From JBEDUK01 sp040414485 (GTDB lineage Bacteria; Actinomycetota; UBA4738), in NCBI GenBank assembly GCA_040414485.1, contig JBEDUK010000110.1, positions 1 to 64,000 of the forward strand: a stretch of DNA of 64,000 nucleotides, in the 5' to 3' direction. The position numbers were made by a program, and so were the translations under genes. The notes below the pieces were generated by a model. The model saw only the letters and a program-made list of their open reading frames with translations, searched no databases and was not told the DNA's origin. The stretch's first letter is position 1. The number at the start of each line of letters is the position of its first letter. Positions 34,614 through 43,521 of the stretch are shown here, in pieces.

Positions 34614-35099
34614 TCAGGCTGCTCGCCTGCGGCGAAGCCCGAAGAGCAGCACGGTCCCGAACAGCAGCAACACGGCGCCGATGACCACGGCGATCCCGGA
34701 CCCGGAGCCGAGGCCGGTGTTCGGCAGCGACGTCGGCGGCCCGCTGCTCCCGCCGCCCCCTCCGCTGCCCGTCACGACGACCGTGCCGACCATGCCCAGA
34801 CTCTGGTGGTACTGGCAGTGGTAGGCGTAGGTTCCCGGCGCCGAGAAGGTGTGCGAGAAGGTTTGCCCCGGATTGAGGTTCCCCGAGTTGAAGCCGCTGC
34901 CGGTCACCGTGTGGGCCGACTGCCCGTTGTTCGACCAGGTCACGGTGGTGCCCACGCTCACCGTGATCGACTTGGGAACGAACTTGTAGTCCACCGCGCT
35001 GACGCTGGCCGCCAATGCGGGCGCGGCGGACAGCACCACCACGCCGATCGCAAGCACGCCAGCCCCGACGGCACCCCCGACCGCTCGCATCCGTCGCAC
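34614..35099 (-). CDS. Cell-wall-anchored cupredoxin with LPNTG sorting signal
   Basis: A 161-residue blue-copper-type protein. A signal peptide ends at PALA (about residue 30). The plastocyanin-like domain shows a full type 1 copper set: His63, Cys95, His98 and Met103 (YHCQYHQSLGM). After a Gly/Ser linker the sorting signal LPNTG (125-129), a hydrophobic segment and a final RRRR tail complete a sortase substrate. It is probably an electron carrier or copper binder held on the wall. The divergent neighbour, starting 172 bases away, is a sortase. Confidence 0.9.
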   Translation of the reverse strand: MRRMRAVGGAVGAGVLAIGVVVLSAAPALAASVSAVDYKFVPKSITVSVGTTVTWSNNGQSAHTVTGSGFNSGNLNPGQTFSHTFSAPGTYAYHCQYHQSLGMVGTVVVTGSGGGGGSSGPPTSLPNTGLGSGSGIAVVIGAVLLLFGTVLLFGLRRRRAA

Positions 35100-35258
35100 G
35101 TTCGCGTCTCCTTCCCCTTCGGCGGCAACGGTCAGGCGCAGGATACGTCAACGCCTCCCAGCCGTGTTCGCGGAGCTTCGGTTCGATGGAACTACGCACG
35201 GCGGCGGGGCCGGGATTCGCTCAAAGCGGCGGATCCTGCGCCGGGTAGCGGTCCGTAG

Positions 35259-35264
35259 TACGGT
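35259..35264 (+). promoter_or_regulatory. -10-like hexamer TACGGT, leaderless context
   Basis: TACGGT ends 7 bases before the sortase ATG at 35272. No ribosome-binding sequence is present between them. Confidence 0.5.
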
Positions 35265-35271
35265 CGCGGTG

Positions 35272-35934
35272 ATGGACGACGATATGGTTGGGACGAGGGT
35301 CCGGCGACGGGGCGAGCGCCGAACCCGACGCCTCCGCCGCTTTCGACTCGGCGTCGGCCTGTCCTGCGTGGTTGCCGGGATGGCGCTGATCGGCTCCGTG
35401 GCCTATCAGATCTGGGGCACGGGGATCGAGACCTCGCACGCGCAGACGGTGCTCCGGCACCGCGTCGAGTCGTTCGGCTTCCCGGCCAGGCCGATCGGCG
35501 GCGCCGCGGTCGGGTTCCTGGACATCCCTCGGATCCATCTGGACATGGTGGTCGTGCAGGGCGCCGGCGAGACGGCGCTGGCCAAGGGACCCGGGCACTA
35601 CGTGCAGACGCCGTTCCCGGGTTACGGGGGGAACGTGGCCATCGCCGGTCACCGGACGACGCACCTGCACCCGTTCTGGCCGCTGGACCAGCTGCGCCCC
35701 GGCGACCGCATCCTGATCCAGACCAGGCTGGGCGCGTTCGTGTACCGCGTGATCTGGCAGCGAACGGTCCCGCTCAACGACTGGTCCGTGATCGCGCACA
35801 CGGCCGTGCCCTCGCTGACGCTCACGACGTGCACGCCCCGGTTCAGCAGCAGCCATCGCCTGGTGGTGCGGGCCGTGCAGGTGGACGGACCGAACAGGAG
35901 CTCCGAGCCGCTGGTGCGCTGGCCGTCGGCCTGA
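35272..35934 (+). CDS. Sortase (class D/E-like)
   Basis: A 220-residue transpeptidase with a basic N-terminus, one membrane anchor (about residues 26-45), and a sortase domain. The catalytic set is His127 in IAGHRTTH, Cys187 in LTLTTCTP, and Arg196 after SSSH. The TLTTC form of the cysteine motif is common in class D and E sortases of actinobacteria. It should cleave an LPxTG-like signal and join the substrate to the cell wall; the LPNTG cupredoxin beside it is the likely client. Confidence 0.92.
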   Translation: MDDDMVGTRVRRRGERRTRRLRRFRLGVGLSCVVAGMALIGSVAYQIWGTGIETSHAQTVLRHRVESFGFPARPIGGAAVGFLDIPRIHLDMVVVQGAGETALAKGPGHYVQTPFPGYGGNVAIAGHRTTHLHPFWPLDQLRPGDRILIQTRLGAFVYRVIWQRTVPLNDWSVIAHTAVPSLTLTTCTPRFSSSHRLVVRAVQVDGPNRSSEPLVRWPSA

Positions 35935-35954
35935 GCGCTCGGGCAGCCAGAGCC

Positions 35955-37163
35955 CTAGGTGCGCTTGCGGGGCAGGTCCAGGAACGGCAGTGGCGTGACC
36001 GTGGCCCGCACCTTCCCTCGATGCGCCTCGACGGTCCATTCGACCCAGAGCTCCGAGCCGGTGTCCGAGACCTTCGCGTCGACCGACGCCAGGCCCACCA
36101 GTTGCTTGAGGATCGGGCTCCAGGCCGAGGACGTCATCTTCCCGACCTGACGATCGCGCTCGGTGAAGACCGGCACGGCGTCGCGGGAGGCCAGCGGCGA
36201 GAGCGCCGGCGACAGTCCCTGGCGGGCGAACGCCTCTTCGATGCCCTTCCAATCGAGCGTCAGGCCGACCAGCCTGCGCGCCGGGCCGCCCCTCGCCTGC
36301 TCGGCCATCAGCGCCCGCTTCCCGACGAATTCGGCCTTGTCGAAGGACACGAGCCTTCCCATGCCGAGCTCGAACGGCGAGTACGCCTGCTCGGGAATCA
36401 GGGCGTGGCGGACGCTGGTGTAGTCGGCCTCGATCAGGATGAGGCCGGCCTCGACGCGGACCACGTCGAGGGCGAGGATCCCGGCGGGGCGGATGCCGAA
36501 CGCGCGACCCGCGTCGAACAGCGCGTCCCACAGGCGCTCGGCCTTGGAGGCGTCGATCCAGAGTTCGTAGCCGAGATCTCCCGTGTAGCCGGTGCGGGTC
36601 ACGTCGAAGGCGACCTTGTTGGCACTCCTGCCCTTCAGCTTGGCCGGGCGATGACGGAAGTATCGAAGGTCGGCGAACGACTCGCCGGTCACCGCCTCGA
36701 GCACGTTGCGGGACATCGGGCCCTGGAGGGCGAGCGCGGCGGTGGACTCGGTGGTCTCCTCGATCCGAACGTCCAGGCCGGTTGCGTTGAGGTGGAACCA
36801 CCGGAGCGAGGGGTCCGCGGCCGTCCAGCGGTACCGGGATTCCTCGAGGCGCGTGAGGGTGCCGTCGTCGATGACCTTGCCGTGCTCGTCGCACCAGGGC
36901 GTGTAGTAAACCTGGTTTACTTGTTGGCGCGTGGCGTCGCGCGTGATGACGCGGTCGACGAATCGGATGGCGTCCGGACCGGAGATCTCGTACTTGAACA
37001 AGGGGGAGACGTCGATGACGGCGACCGCGTTGCGGATCGCGTTGTATTCGATGTCGCTGGCGTCGGCGTAGGAGCCGGCGGCGTAGTAGCCGGCCCAATC
37101 GCGCCAGATCAACTTCCGGTTCAGCGGGCTCTCCCGCCTGAAGAACGCCGTGCCCACGCTCAT
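35955..37163 (-). CDS. GcvT-like aminomethyltransferase
   Basis: A 402-residue T-protein-family enzyme. Visible marks are AVAVIDVSPLFKYEISGPDAIRFVDRVITRD, ALQGPMSRNVLEAVTG, VTRTGYTGDLGYELWID, LDVVRVEAGLILIEADY and the C-terminal barrel RRLVGLTLDW to RATVTPLPFLD. It differs from the GcvT-like protein at 12688-13845 and is closer to classical T-protein. No gcvH or gcvP lies in the window. It is divergent from a tandem pair of FAD oxidoreductases, which suggests demethylation of an N-methyl compound with transfer to folate, though this is inference. Confidence 0.83.
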   Translation of the reverse strand: MSVGTAFFRRESPLNRKLIWRDWAGYYAAGSYADASDIEYNAIRNAVAVIDVSPLFKYEISGPDAIRFVDRVITRDATRQQVNQVYYTPWCDEHGKVIDDGTLTRLEESRYRWTAADPSLRWFHLNATGLDVRIEETTESTAALALQGPMSRNVLEAVTGESFADLRYFRHRPAKLKGRSANKVAFDVTRTGYTGDLGYELWIDASKAERLWDALFDAGRAFGIRPAGILALDVVRVEAGLILIEADYTSVRHALIPEQAYSPFELGMGRLVSFDKAEFVGKRALMAEQARGGPARRLVGLTLDWKGIEEAFARQGLSPALSPLASRDAVPVFTERDRQVGKMTSSAWSPILKQLVGLASVDAKVSDTGSELWVEWTVEAHRGKVRATVTPLPFLDLPRKRT

Positions 37164-37356
37164 GTCCCGAGCCTCTCGTCCATGCGGTCCGCGCGGTCCG
37201 CCATCCCGTCGAAACGGCCGTCAGTATGGCAGGCGCCGGCGGCGATCGTTCGGATCGAAGGCCGTTCCGCCGAACAGATCGCCGGTGAGAGGGCTGGATC
37301 GGCTCGGTTCTTCGCCGTGTAGACTCCTCGGGCGAACGGACGGTGAGGGCGGGGAC

Positions 37357-38952
37357 GTGGCGAAGCGATACGACGCGGTCATCATCGGGGGCGGTCACAA
37401 CGGCCTGGTGAGCGCCGCGTACCTGGCGAAGGCCGGCTGGAGCACGCTGGTGCTCGAGCGCCGGCACGTGCTGGGCGGCGCGGCGGTCACCGAAGAGGTC
37501 TTCCCGGGCTTCCGCTTCAGCGTGTACTCGTACGTGGTCTCGCTGCTCCGGCCCGAGATCATCCGCGAGTTGAACCTGCCTCGGTACGGCCTGGAGATCC
37601 TGCCGCTGGACGGCACCTTCACGCCGCTGGATGAGGACTACCTCTGGCGCGTGAACGACCACGGCCGGACCATGCGGGAGATCCGGCGCTGGTCGGCCAC
37701 CGATGCGGAGGCATACGAGGAGTACGGCCAGTTGATGGTCGAGATGGCCCGGTTCATCAAGCCGATCCTTTCGATCCTGCCGCCGGACCCCGGCCGTGTG
37801 GATCCGCGCGAGTGGCTGCCGCTGGTCGGCCTGGCGAAGGCGTTCCGCGACCTGCCGGAGAAGCAGCAGGCCGTGTTCGTCCAGTTGATGACGATGAGCG
37901 CCGCGGACTTCCTGGAGCAGTGGTTCGAAACCGATCCCCTCAAGGCCACCATGAGCGCGTCCGGCATCATCGGGACGTTCCAGGGCGTGCGGTCTCCCGG
38001 GACGGCGTACGTGCTCCTGCATCACTACATGGGCGAGATCGACGGCGCGTTCCGCGCGTGGGGCATCCCGAAGGGCGGAACCGGCGGCATCTCGAACGCC
38101 ATCGCGGACGCGGCGCGGTCGCTCGGAGTGGAGATCCGAACCGAGGCGCCGGTGACGCGCGTGCGCATGGACGGCGACCGCGCGAACGGCGTCGTGCTGG
38201 ACGGCGGCGAGGAGATCGACGCCGGCGTGGTGCTGTCGAGCCTGGACGTGAAGCAGACCTTCCTTCGGCTGGTCGATCCCTCCGTGCTGCCCGACGCGTT
38301 CCGGACCGAGGTCGAGCGCTACAAGTTCCGCGGTTCGTCCGGGAAGGTGAACCTGGCCCTGGACGGGTTGCCGGACTTCTCGTGCCTCCCCGGCGTGGGC
38401 GAGCACCTCCGCGGCGCGGTTTCGTTCTCACCGTCGCTGGAGTACATGGAACGCGCGTACGACGACGCGAAATACGGGCACTTCAGCGCGCGGCCGTACA
38501 TCGACATGATCATCCCGACGCTGGTCGATCCGTCGATGGCGCCGCCCGGGAAGCACATCATTTCGTGCTTCGTGCAGTACGCGCCGTACAACCTCGCCGA
38601 TGGCCTCGGGACCTGGGACGACCAGAAGGACGCGTTCGGCGAGGCGGTGCTGTCCACGATCGAGGAGCGCGTGCCGAAGATCCGCGACCTGATCCTGCAC
38701 ATGCAGGTCCAGACGCCCTTGGACATCGAACGGACGGTCGGGCTGTCCGAGGGCAACATCTTCCAGGGCGAGCTGTCGCTGGAACAGCTGTTCTTCAACC
38801 GCCCGGTGCCCGGGTGGGCGCGGTACAAGACGCCGGTGCGCGGGCTGTACATGAACGGGTCGGCCACGCACCCGGGCGGCGGCATCATGGGGGCGAACGG
38901 CCGGCTGGCGGCGCTCGAGGTGCTGAGGGACACGAAGGGCCGCGCGGCGTGA
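37357..38952 (+). CDS. FAD-dependent oxidoreductase, phytoene-desaturase-like (first of pair)
   Basis: A 531-residue flavoprotein. The N-terminal dinucleotide fold is DAVIIGGGHNGLVSAAYLAKAG with the acidic end LVLERRHVLGGAAVTEE. The C-terminal FAD site is GLYMNGSATHPGGGIMGANGRLAA, typical of the phytoene-dehydrogenase-related (COG1233) proteins; a middle motif is GTGGISNAIADAARSLG. Many members are not carotenoid enzymes, and no carotenoid genes are nearby. GTG 37357 follows a purine-rich GAGGGCGGGG site; a TAGACT hexamer lies at 37320-37325. It overlaps the next gene by four bases. Confidence 0.85.
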   Translation: MAKRYDAVIIGGGHNGLVSAAYLAKAGWSTLVLERRHVLGGAAVTEEVFPGFRFSVYSYVVSLLRPEIIRELNLPRYGLEILPLDGTFTPLDEDYLWRVNDHGRTMREIRRWSATDAEAYEEYGQLMVEMARFIKPILSILPPDPGRVDPREWLPLVGLAKAFRDLPEKQQAVFVQLMTMSAADFLEQWFETDPLKATMSASGIIGTFQGVRSPGTAYVLLHHYMGEIDGAFRAWGIPKGGTGGISNAIADAARSLGVEIRTEAPVTRVRMDGDRANGVVLDGGEEIDAGVVLSSLDVKQTFLRLVDPSVLPDAFRTEVERYKFRGSSGKVNLALDGLPDFSCLPGVGEHLRGAVSFSPSLEYMERAYDDAKYGHFSARPYIDMIIPTLVDPSMAPPGKHIISCFVQYAPYNLADGLGTWDDQKDAFGEAVLSTIEERVPKIRDLILHMQVQTPLDIERTVGLSEGNIFQGELSLEQLFFNRPVPGWARYKTPVRGLYMNGSATHPGGGIMGANGRLAALEVLRDTKGRAA

Positions 38953-40559
38953 GTGCAGTTCCGGGCTCAGCGGCCGCGTATGACGCCGTCGTCATCGGCG
39001 CCGGTCACAACGGCCTGATCACCGCCGGGTATCTGGCCAAGTCCGGTCTCCGGACACTGGTGCTCGAGCGGTCGGAGGTTCCCGGCGGCGCGACGAAGAC
39101 GATCGAGCTCGCGCCGGGTGTTCGCGCGCCGGCGCTCGCGCACACGGTCGGGCGCTTGCGGCGTTCGGTGCTCCGCGATCTGGACCTGACCCGCCACGGA
39201 CTGCATCTCATCCGTCCGGAGGTGAGGGCGTTCGCGCCGCACCCGGACGGCCGGTCGGTGACGTTCCACGCAGACCTCGCGCGCACGTCCGAGAGCCTGC
39301 GAACGTGGTCGGCGGCGGACGCGGAGGCCTACGCGGGGTTCGACGCGAGGATCCGTGCGATCGCGAGCTTCCTCGCCTACATCGCCGTGTCGACCCCGGC
39401 GGACGTGAAGGCGCCGTCGGTGCAGGACGCGGTCATGGGAATGAGGCTGGGCCGCGCGTTCCAGGGTTTCGGGTCTCGCGCTCGCCGCGAGGCGCTCAGG
39501 TCGCTGCCCATGGCGGTCGCGGACCTCGTCGGCGAGGCGTTCGAGTCCGACGCGATTCGCGGAGCGCTGGCGACCCGCGGTGTGCAGTACGCCGCGCTCG
39601 GGCCCTGGTCGGCCGGGTCGGCGGCGGTGTTCCTCTTCGATTCGGCGGGGAACAGCGGCGGCGCGGCCGGGACGACGGCGTACGCACGGGGTGGACCGGG
39701 TGCGCTGACGGACGCGCTGGTGGCCGCCGTTCGCGGGTTCGGCGGCGACGTCAGGACAGGCGCCGAGGTCGTCGCCGTGACGGAGCGGGCCGGCAAGGCC
39801 ACGGGCGTCGCGCTGGCGAGCGGTGAGGAGATCTCGGCGCGGACGGTGGTGAGCGGAACCGACCCGAAGCGCACGTTGACGCGGTTCGTCGACCCGGTCG
39901 TGCTCGGGCCGCACATGATGTGGCGGGCTGGCAACATCCGGACCGCGGGCGTCGTGTCGAAAGTCAACCTGGCGCTGTCGGGCCTCCCTCGGTTCGCGGC
40001 CTCGGGCGGCGATGCGTCGTCGCTGGCCGGGCGGATCGTGATCGCGCAGGGGATCGACGCGCTGGAGCGGGCGTTCGACGCGTCGAAGTACGGCCGGATC
40101 AGCGATGAGCCGTACCTGGAGGCGACGATCCCGACGATCTGCGACCCTTCGCTGGCGCCCGAGGGAACGCACGTGATGAGCGTGGTCGTGCAGTGGACGC
40201 CGTACCACCTGCGCGAGGGCGACTGGGACGCCGAACGCGAGGGCCTCGGCGATCTGGTGCTGAAGACGCTCGAGCAGTACGCGCCCGGCCTGTCGGATCT
40301 GGTGACCACGCGGCAAGTCCTGACGCCGCTGGACCTCGAACGGGACCACGGACTGACCGAGGGCGGCGCGCTGCACGGCGAGCCGGGCCTGGAGAACTTC
40401 TTCGCGTGGCGTCCGTTGATGGGGCATGCGCGATATCGGATGCCGCTGCGCGGGCTCTACCTGTGCGGGTCCGGTGCCCATCCGGGCGGGGGAGTGACGG
40501 GCGGTCCGGGAGCGAATGCCGCCCGCGAGATCCTGCTCGACCTCAAGCGCTCGCGGTAG
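38949..40559 (+). CDS. FAD-dependent oxidoreductase, phytoene-desaturase-like (second of pair)
   Basis: A 536-residue paralog of the gene before it. It has YDAVVIGAGHNGLITAGYLAKSG, the acidic LVLERSEVPGGATKTIEL, ARGGPGALTDALVAAV, and the C-terminal GLYLCGSGAHPGGGVTGGPGANAA. The same architecture and the 4-base GTGA overlap point to tandem duplication and possibly a heterodimer. The first protein starts MAKRYDAV while this one has an extra N-terminal nine residues. The substrate is unknown; the divergent GcvT-like gene is the contextual clue. Confidence 0.85.
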   Translation: MSAVPGSAAAYDAVVIGAGHNGLITAGYLAKSGLRTLVLERSEVPGGATKTIELAPGVRAPALAHTVGRLRRSVLRDLDLTRHGLHLIRPEVRAFAPHPDGRSVTFHADLARTSESLRTWSAADAEAYAGFDARIRAIASFLAYIAVSTPADVKAPSVQDAVMGMRLGRAFQGFGSRARREALRSLPMAVADLVGEAFESDAIRGALATRGVQYAALGPWSAGSAAVFLFDSAGNSGGAAGTTAYARGGPGALTDALVAAVRGFGGDVRTGAEVVAVTERAGKATGVALASGEEISARTVVSGTDPKRTLTRFVDPVVLGPHMMWRAGNIRTAGVVSKVNLALSGLPRFAASGGDASSLAGRIVIAQGIDALERAFDASKYGRISDEPYLEATIPTICDPSLAPEGTHVMSVVVQWTPYHLREGDWDAEREGLGDLVLKTLEQYAPGLSDLVTTRQVLTPLDLERDHGLTEGGALHGEPGLENFFAWRPLMGHARYRMPLRGLYLCGSGAHPGGGVTGGPGANAAREILLDLKRSR

Positions 40560-40708
40560 GCGTTCCGCACAACGCTGCGGTTCGAGTCCCGGCGACGAGT
40601 CGTTCACTCATGCCAGCGTGCCAGAAGGTCACACGAAGGCGCACGGTCAGTCGGAGGTCCCCGCGCACTGGGGCCGATCGTCTCATTGGAAACGTAGGCA
40701 GCCATGCA

Positions 40709-40714
40709 TACGCT
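40709..40714 (+). promoter_or_regulatory. -10-like hexamer TACGCT, leaderless context
   Basis: TACGCT is followed by 8 bases and the ATG at 40723 of the repeat protein. There is no ribosome-binding sequence. Confidence 0.5.
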
Positions 40715-40722
40715 TCGGGACC

Positions 40723-41910
40723 ATGCGACTACGGAGCCCCAGTGCGATAGGACTTGTACTCACGGTCCTTGCACTCGCGCAGTTGGCATCCGCATCCGGC
40801 GCGAACGCGGCGAGCTCGTCTTGGCAGATCGAGCGAACTCCGAACCCCCCGCACGCCCAGGATCGGCAGCTCGACGCGGTGTCCTGCCCGACCCGGAATT
40901 GGTGCATGGCGGTCGGGCACTATGACCCGGAGACGCCGGCAGCTCCCACGCTGACTCTCGCCGAGGTCTGGAACGGCACCAGGTGGCGGATCGTCCCGAC
41001 CCCCCTGCCGGTCGGGCACAAGTTCAACGAGCTTTACGGGGTTGCCTGCACCACGCCGGTCGCCTGCCTCGCCGTCGGTGACACCGCGCCCGAGTTCGAC
41101 ACGCACGACCGACCGCTCGCGGAGTCCTGGAACGGCTCCCAGTGGGCGCTCCAGCGCATCCCCGCGCCCATCGGCCCGGCTCGGAGCGACCTGCGGGGCA
41201 TGGCCTGCGCGAGCGAGACGGCCTGTGTTGCGATCGGTGGGTTCCACGACGACAACGATGCGTTCTCCGAGGTCTGGGATGGCACCGCTTGGAAGATCAA
41301 GCCGGTGCCGCAACCGGAGGGCACGATCAGTTCGTATCTGGTCGGCGCATCGTGCAGCGGCCCATCGGCCTGCACGGCGGTCGGCGGTTACCAGAAGGAG
41401 TTCGGCGTGGACCTGACGCTTGTGGAGCGATGGGACGGCAGGTCTTGGAGCGTGCAGGACAGCCCGAACCAGGGGTCACTGGGCAGCGAGTTGTACGACG
41501 TGTCGTGTCCGAGCCCGACCTGGTGCGCGGCAGTCGGCTACTCGATGGGTCACAATCCCAACTGCGAGCCCCCGAACACGTGTCCGCTGACACTCGCCGA
41601 GAGCTGGGACGGTACGACGTGGACGGTCGACCCCACGCCGGCACCGCCGCGACACGTCTTCTGGTTCTCCCTGACGGGGGTGTCGTGCACGAGCCCGACG
41701 TCGTGCACTGCGGTCGGCAACCGCACAATCCTCCCCTACGAGCTGCCCTTCGCCGAGACGTGGGACGGAAGCACCTGGTCCCTTCAGCACATGCCGCCGG
41801 ACCGCGGAGGCGACGACTTCATCTTCATGAACTCGATCTCGTGCACCGCCCCGAGAGCATGCGCAGCCGTGGGCAGCGATGTAATCAAGACGTTCGCTGA
41901 GGTTGAGTGA
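40723..41910 (+). CDS. Secreted seven-repeat protein, predicted disulfide beta propeller
   Basis: A 395-residue exported protein with a signal peptide ending near ANAA (residue 30). Seven repeats of about 49-60 residues each carry CxxxxxC then (A/T/M)(A/V)(V/I)G: Cys pairs at 55/61, 109/115, 162/168, 211/217, 262/268, 322/328 and 374/380. Each is followed by an AExW(N/D)G turn and a W-x-(I/V/L) strand. The last repeat stops at AEV, and the missing WxI strand is found at the N-terminus (Trp34), the classic ring closure of a propeller. Ligand unknown; no catalytic motif seen. Confidence 0.8.
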   Translation: MRLRSPSAIGLVLTVLALAQLASASGANAASSSWQIERTPNPPHAQDRQLDAVSCPTRNWCMAVGHYDPETPAAPTLTLAEVWNGTRWRIVPTPLPVGHKFNELYGVACTTPVACLAVGDTAPEFDTHDRPLAESWNGSQWALQRIPAPIGPARSDLRGMACASETACVAIGGFHDDNDAFSEVWDGTAWKIKPVPQPEGTISSYLVGASCSGPSACTAVGGYQKEFGVDLTLVERWDGRSWSVQDSPNQGSLGSELYDVSCPSPTWCAAVGYSMGHNPNCEPPNTCPLTLAESWDGTTWTVDPTPAPPRHVFWFSLTGVSCTSPTSCTAVGNRTILPYELPFAETWDGSTWSLQHMPPDRGGDDFIFMNSISCTAPRACAAVGSDVIKTFAEVE

Positions 41911-41998
41911 ACCAACCGTGCGACTGACCTAAGTCCCGACCGGCTCGCCCATGGGAGCGTGCGAAAGCGTCGCCTGAAGAAGCCTGCGCCGGCGCTGC

Positions 41999-42172
41999 CT
42001 ATGACCGAGAGGCCCGCGCGATGCTAACCACCACGAGGCCGATGAAGATGGCCGCCACGGCGATCACGGCCTTCACCAACGTCCAGTCTTGGACGACGCC
42101 AATGTCTCCCGAGTATCTGCTCGTGTGGGTGGGAAGGACGATCGCGACCGCGACAGCAGCCAGCATGACCAT
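41999..42172 (-). CDS. Small two-helix membrane protein
   Basis: A 57-residue protein with a hydrophobic N-terminal segment (VMLAAVAVAIVLP), a short polar loop (THTSRYSGDIGVVQDW) and a second hydrophobic segment (AVIAVAAIFIGLVVVSIA) ending in a basic tail. The hydrophobic pattern and codon choice suggest coding on this strand. No ribosome-binding site is clear before ATG 42172, and the frame is open for only about 14 codons further, so the start is uncertain. It lies near another small membrane protein on the same strand. Confidence 0.45.
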   Translation of the reverse strand: MVMLAAVAVAIVLPTHTSRYSGDIGVVQDWTLVKAVIAVAAIFIGLVVVSIARASRS

Positions 42173-42306
42173 CAGACCGACTGCGACCCATACATGCCGC
42201 GGCGGGCGTCACTTCGTCGGTTGTACGTGGGAGGCCTCACCTCCGGATTCGAGTCAACGCTGAGTGCATGCGACGAGGCGGTCGATGATGCGAGTGCTCA
42301 GCAATG

Positions 42307-42828
42307 TCACATGGCCGCGCTGGTAGCAGGCTGCCCCAATTCCGGAGTCGCGGTTGCGAGTGAGCGGAGACGAAGGACCGCCCCCAGGATGATCAGCGCC
42401 AGTCCGGCGAGCAGACCGAGGAACCCGGCCGGCAACTGCCGGATAGTCACGATGTCGTCGCTGAGGTTCGGCAATGTCACGTACCAGATGGTGCCGGCCG
42501 CCGCGGTGACCGCTGCCACGACGATCACCGCCATCCACGGCCCGACGGATCGTGTCCGAGGAGGGATCACGAGCCACGCGATCAGCCCGACCAGGACCAA
42601 GATCAGGACGAGTAGTCCCGTCAGGCCCGGAGGGGATGACACGGCGTTCGAGCCCGTACCGATAAGCGGGAGGCGGGGGTTGCATGGGTTCGAATTGCAG
42701 TCCAACGAGTACTCCCGAGCCCATGGCAGAAAGACGCTCAGGATGGTGAGAAGGACGCCAGCGCTGAGCGCCGTGGAGGCGCGTCGAGTCCCAGCATCGC
42801 GGAACCATCTCTGCTCCGCCGCGTTCAT
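42307..42828 (-). CDS. Four-segment membrane protein, function unknown
   Basis: A 173-residue protein with four clear membrane segments (about residues 20-37, 69-88, 98-115 and 133-152). The first outside loop holds two cysteines (DCNSNPCNP) that could form a disulfide. The C-terminal tail is short and polar. I do not recognise a family. It lies in a pocket of small orphan genes with less extreme GC than the surroundings. Confidence 0.65.
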   Translation of the reverse strand: MNAAEQRWFRDAGTRRASTALSAGVLLTILSVFLPWAREYSLDCNSNPCNPRLPLIGTGSNAVSSPPGLTGLLVLILVLVGLIAWLVIPPRTRSVGPWMAVIVVAAVTAAAGTIWYVTLPNLSDDIVTIRQLPAGFLGLLAGLALIILGAVLRLRSLATATPELGQPATSAAM

Positions 42829-42933
42829 CTCGTCTGAAAGTACGGTCTGAGTTCGGTCGTAGGACGGGGCTGGACAGACCCTGTTTCACGGGACGGTGGT
42901 CCCGAGCACGCGACGGTCACGTCGCCAGGGCGG

Positions 42934-43521
42934 TCACTCTTCGACAGGAGCGACTTCGGCCGGGCCGAGGATCTGATCGATGTCGACCTCGAATTCCCCC
43001 AAGACCGATGACGTCGGCCGCTCACCACGCATCACGAACGTCGGCGCGCCGTAACGTCCGGTGTCCGACAGCCGGTAGAGCTCTATCCGATCAGCGTCGA
43101 GGTCCACGTACCAATACTCGAGGACGCCGAACCGCTCATAGAGCTCACGCTTGCGAACGAGTTCGAGACGCCGGGTCGAAGGCGACGACACCTCGACGAC
43201 CACGTCGGGTGCGCCGCGAACGAATGGCAACTCGACGCGCGCGACGTGTGGCTTCGTCACGAACAACACGTCCGGCTCGACGACGTCGCGCTCTGACAGG
43301 AACACGTCGGTGGGAGCCGGGAACACCTTCCCGCCGTGCGCCCTGGCGTACAGCCCGAGTTCGATCGTGAGGCACGTCACGGCATCCTGGTGCCGTGTCG
43401 AGGGTGCGGGGGTCACGATCAGCTCGCCCCCGATGAGTTCTCGGCGGAGCCGATCGTCTGGAAATGCTCGTAGGTCTTCGTACGTGAGGCCGGTCGTGCC
43501 GGCCGCCGGTGCCGTTGCCAT
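42934..43521 (-). CDS. Uma2 family endonuclease (DUF820)
   Basis: A 195-residue PD-(D/E)XK-fold protein of the Uma2 family. The pattern is LTYEDLRAFPDDRLRRELIGGELIVTPAPS, then DVVEPDVLFVTKPH, DVVVEVSSPSTRRLELVRKRELYERFGVLEYWYVDLD. The conserved acidic and lysine residues of the nuclease core (EPD, EVSS, RKRELY) are present. These proteins are abundant in cyanobacteria and actinobacteria and are often found near mobile or defence genes, but their role is unsettled. The next gene, cysM, diverges from it. Confidence 0.88.
   Translation of the reverse strand: MATAPAAGTTGLTYEDLRAFPDDRLRRELIGGELIVTPAPSTRHQDAVTCLTIELGLYARAHGGKVFPAPTDVFLSERDVVEPDVLFVTKPHVARVELPFVRGAPDVVVEVSSPSTRRLELVRKRELYERFGVLEYWYVDLDADRIELYRLSDTGRYGAPTFVMRGERPTSSVLGEFEVDIDQILGPAEVAPVEE

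Noticed and set aside
40578..40602. GGTTCGAGTCCCGG resembling the T arm of a tRNA at the left edge of the orphan-gene pocket
   Set aside because: The flanking bases do not form a T stem and no anticodon or acceptor stem can be drawn, so a tRNA remnant or attachment site cannot be supported.
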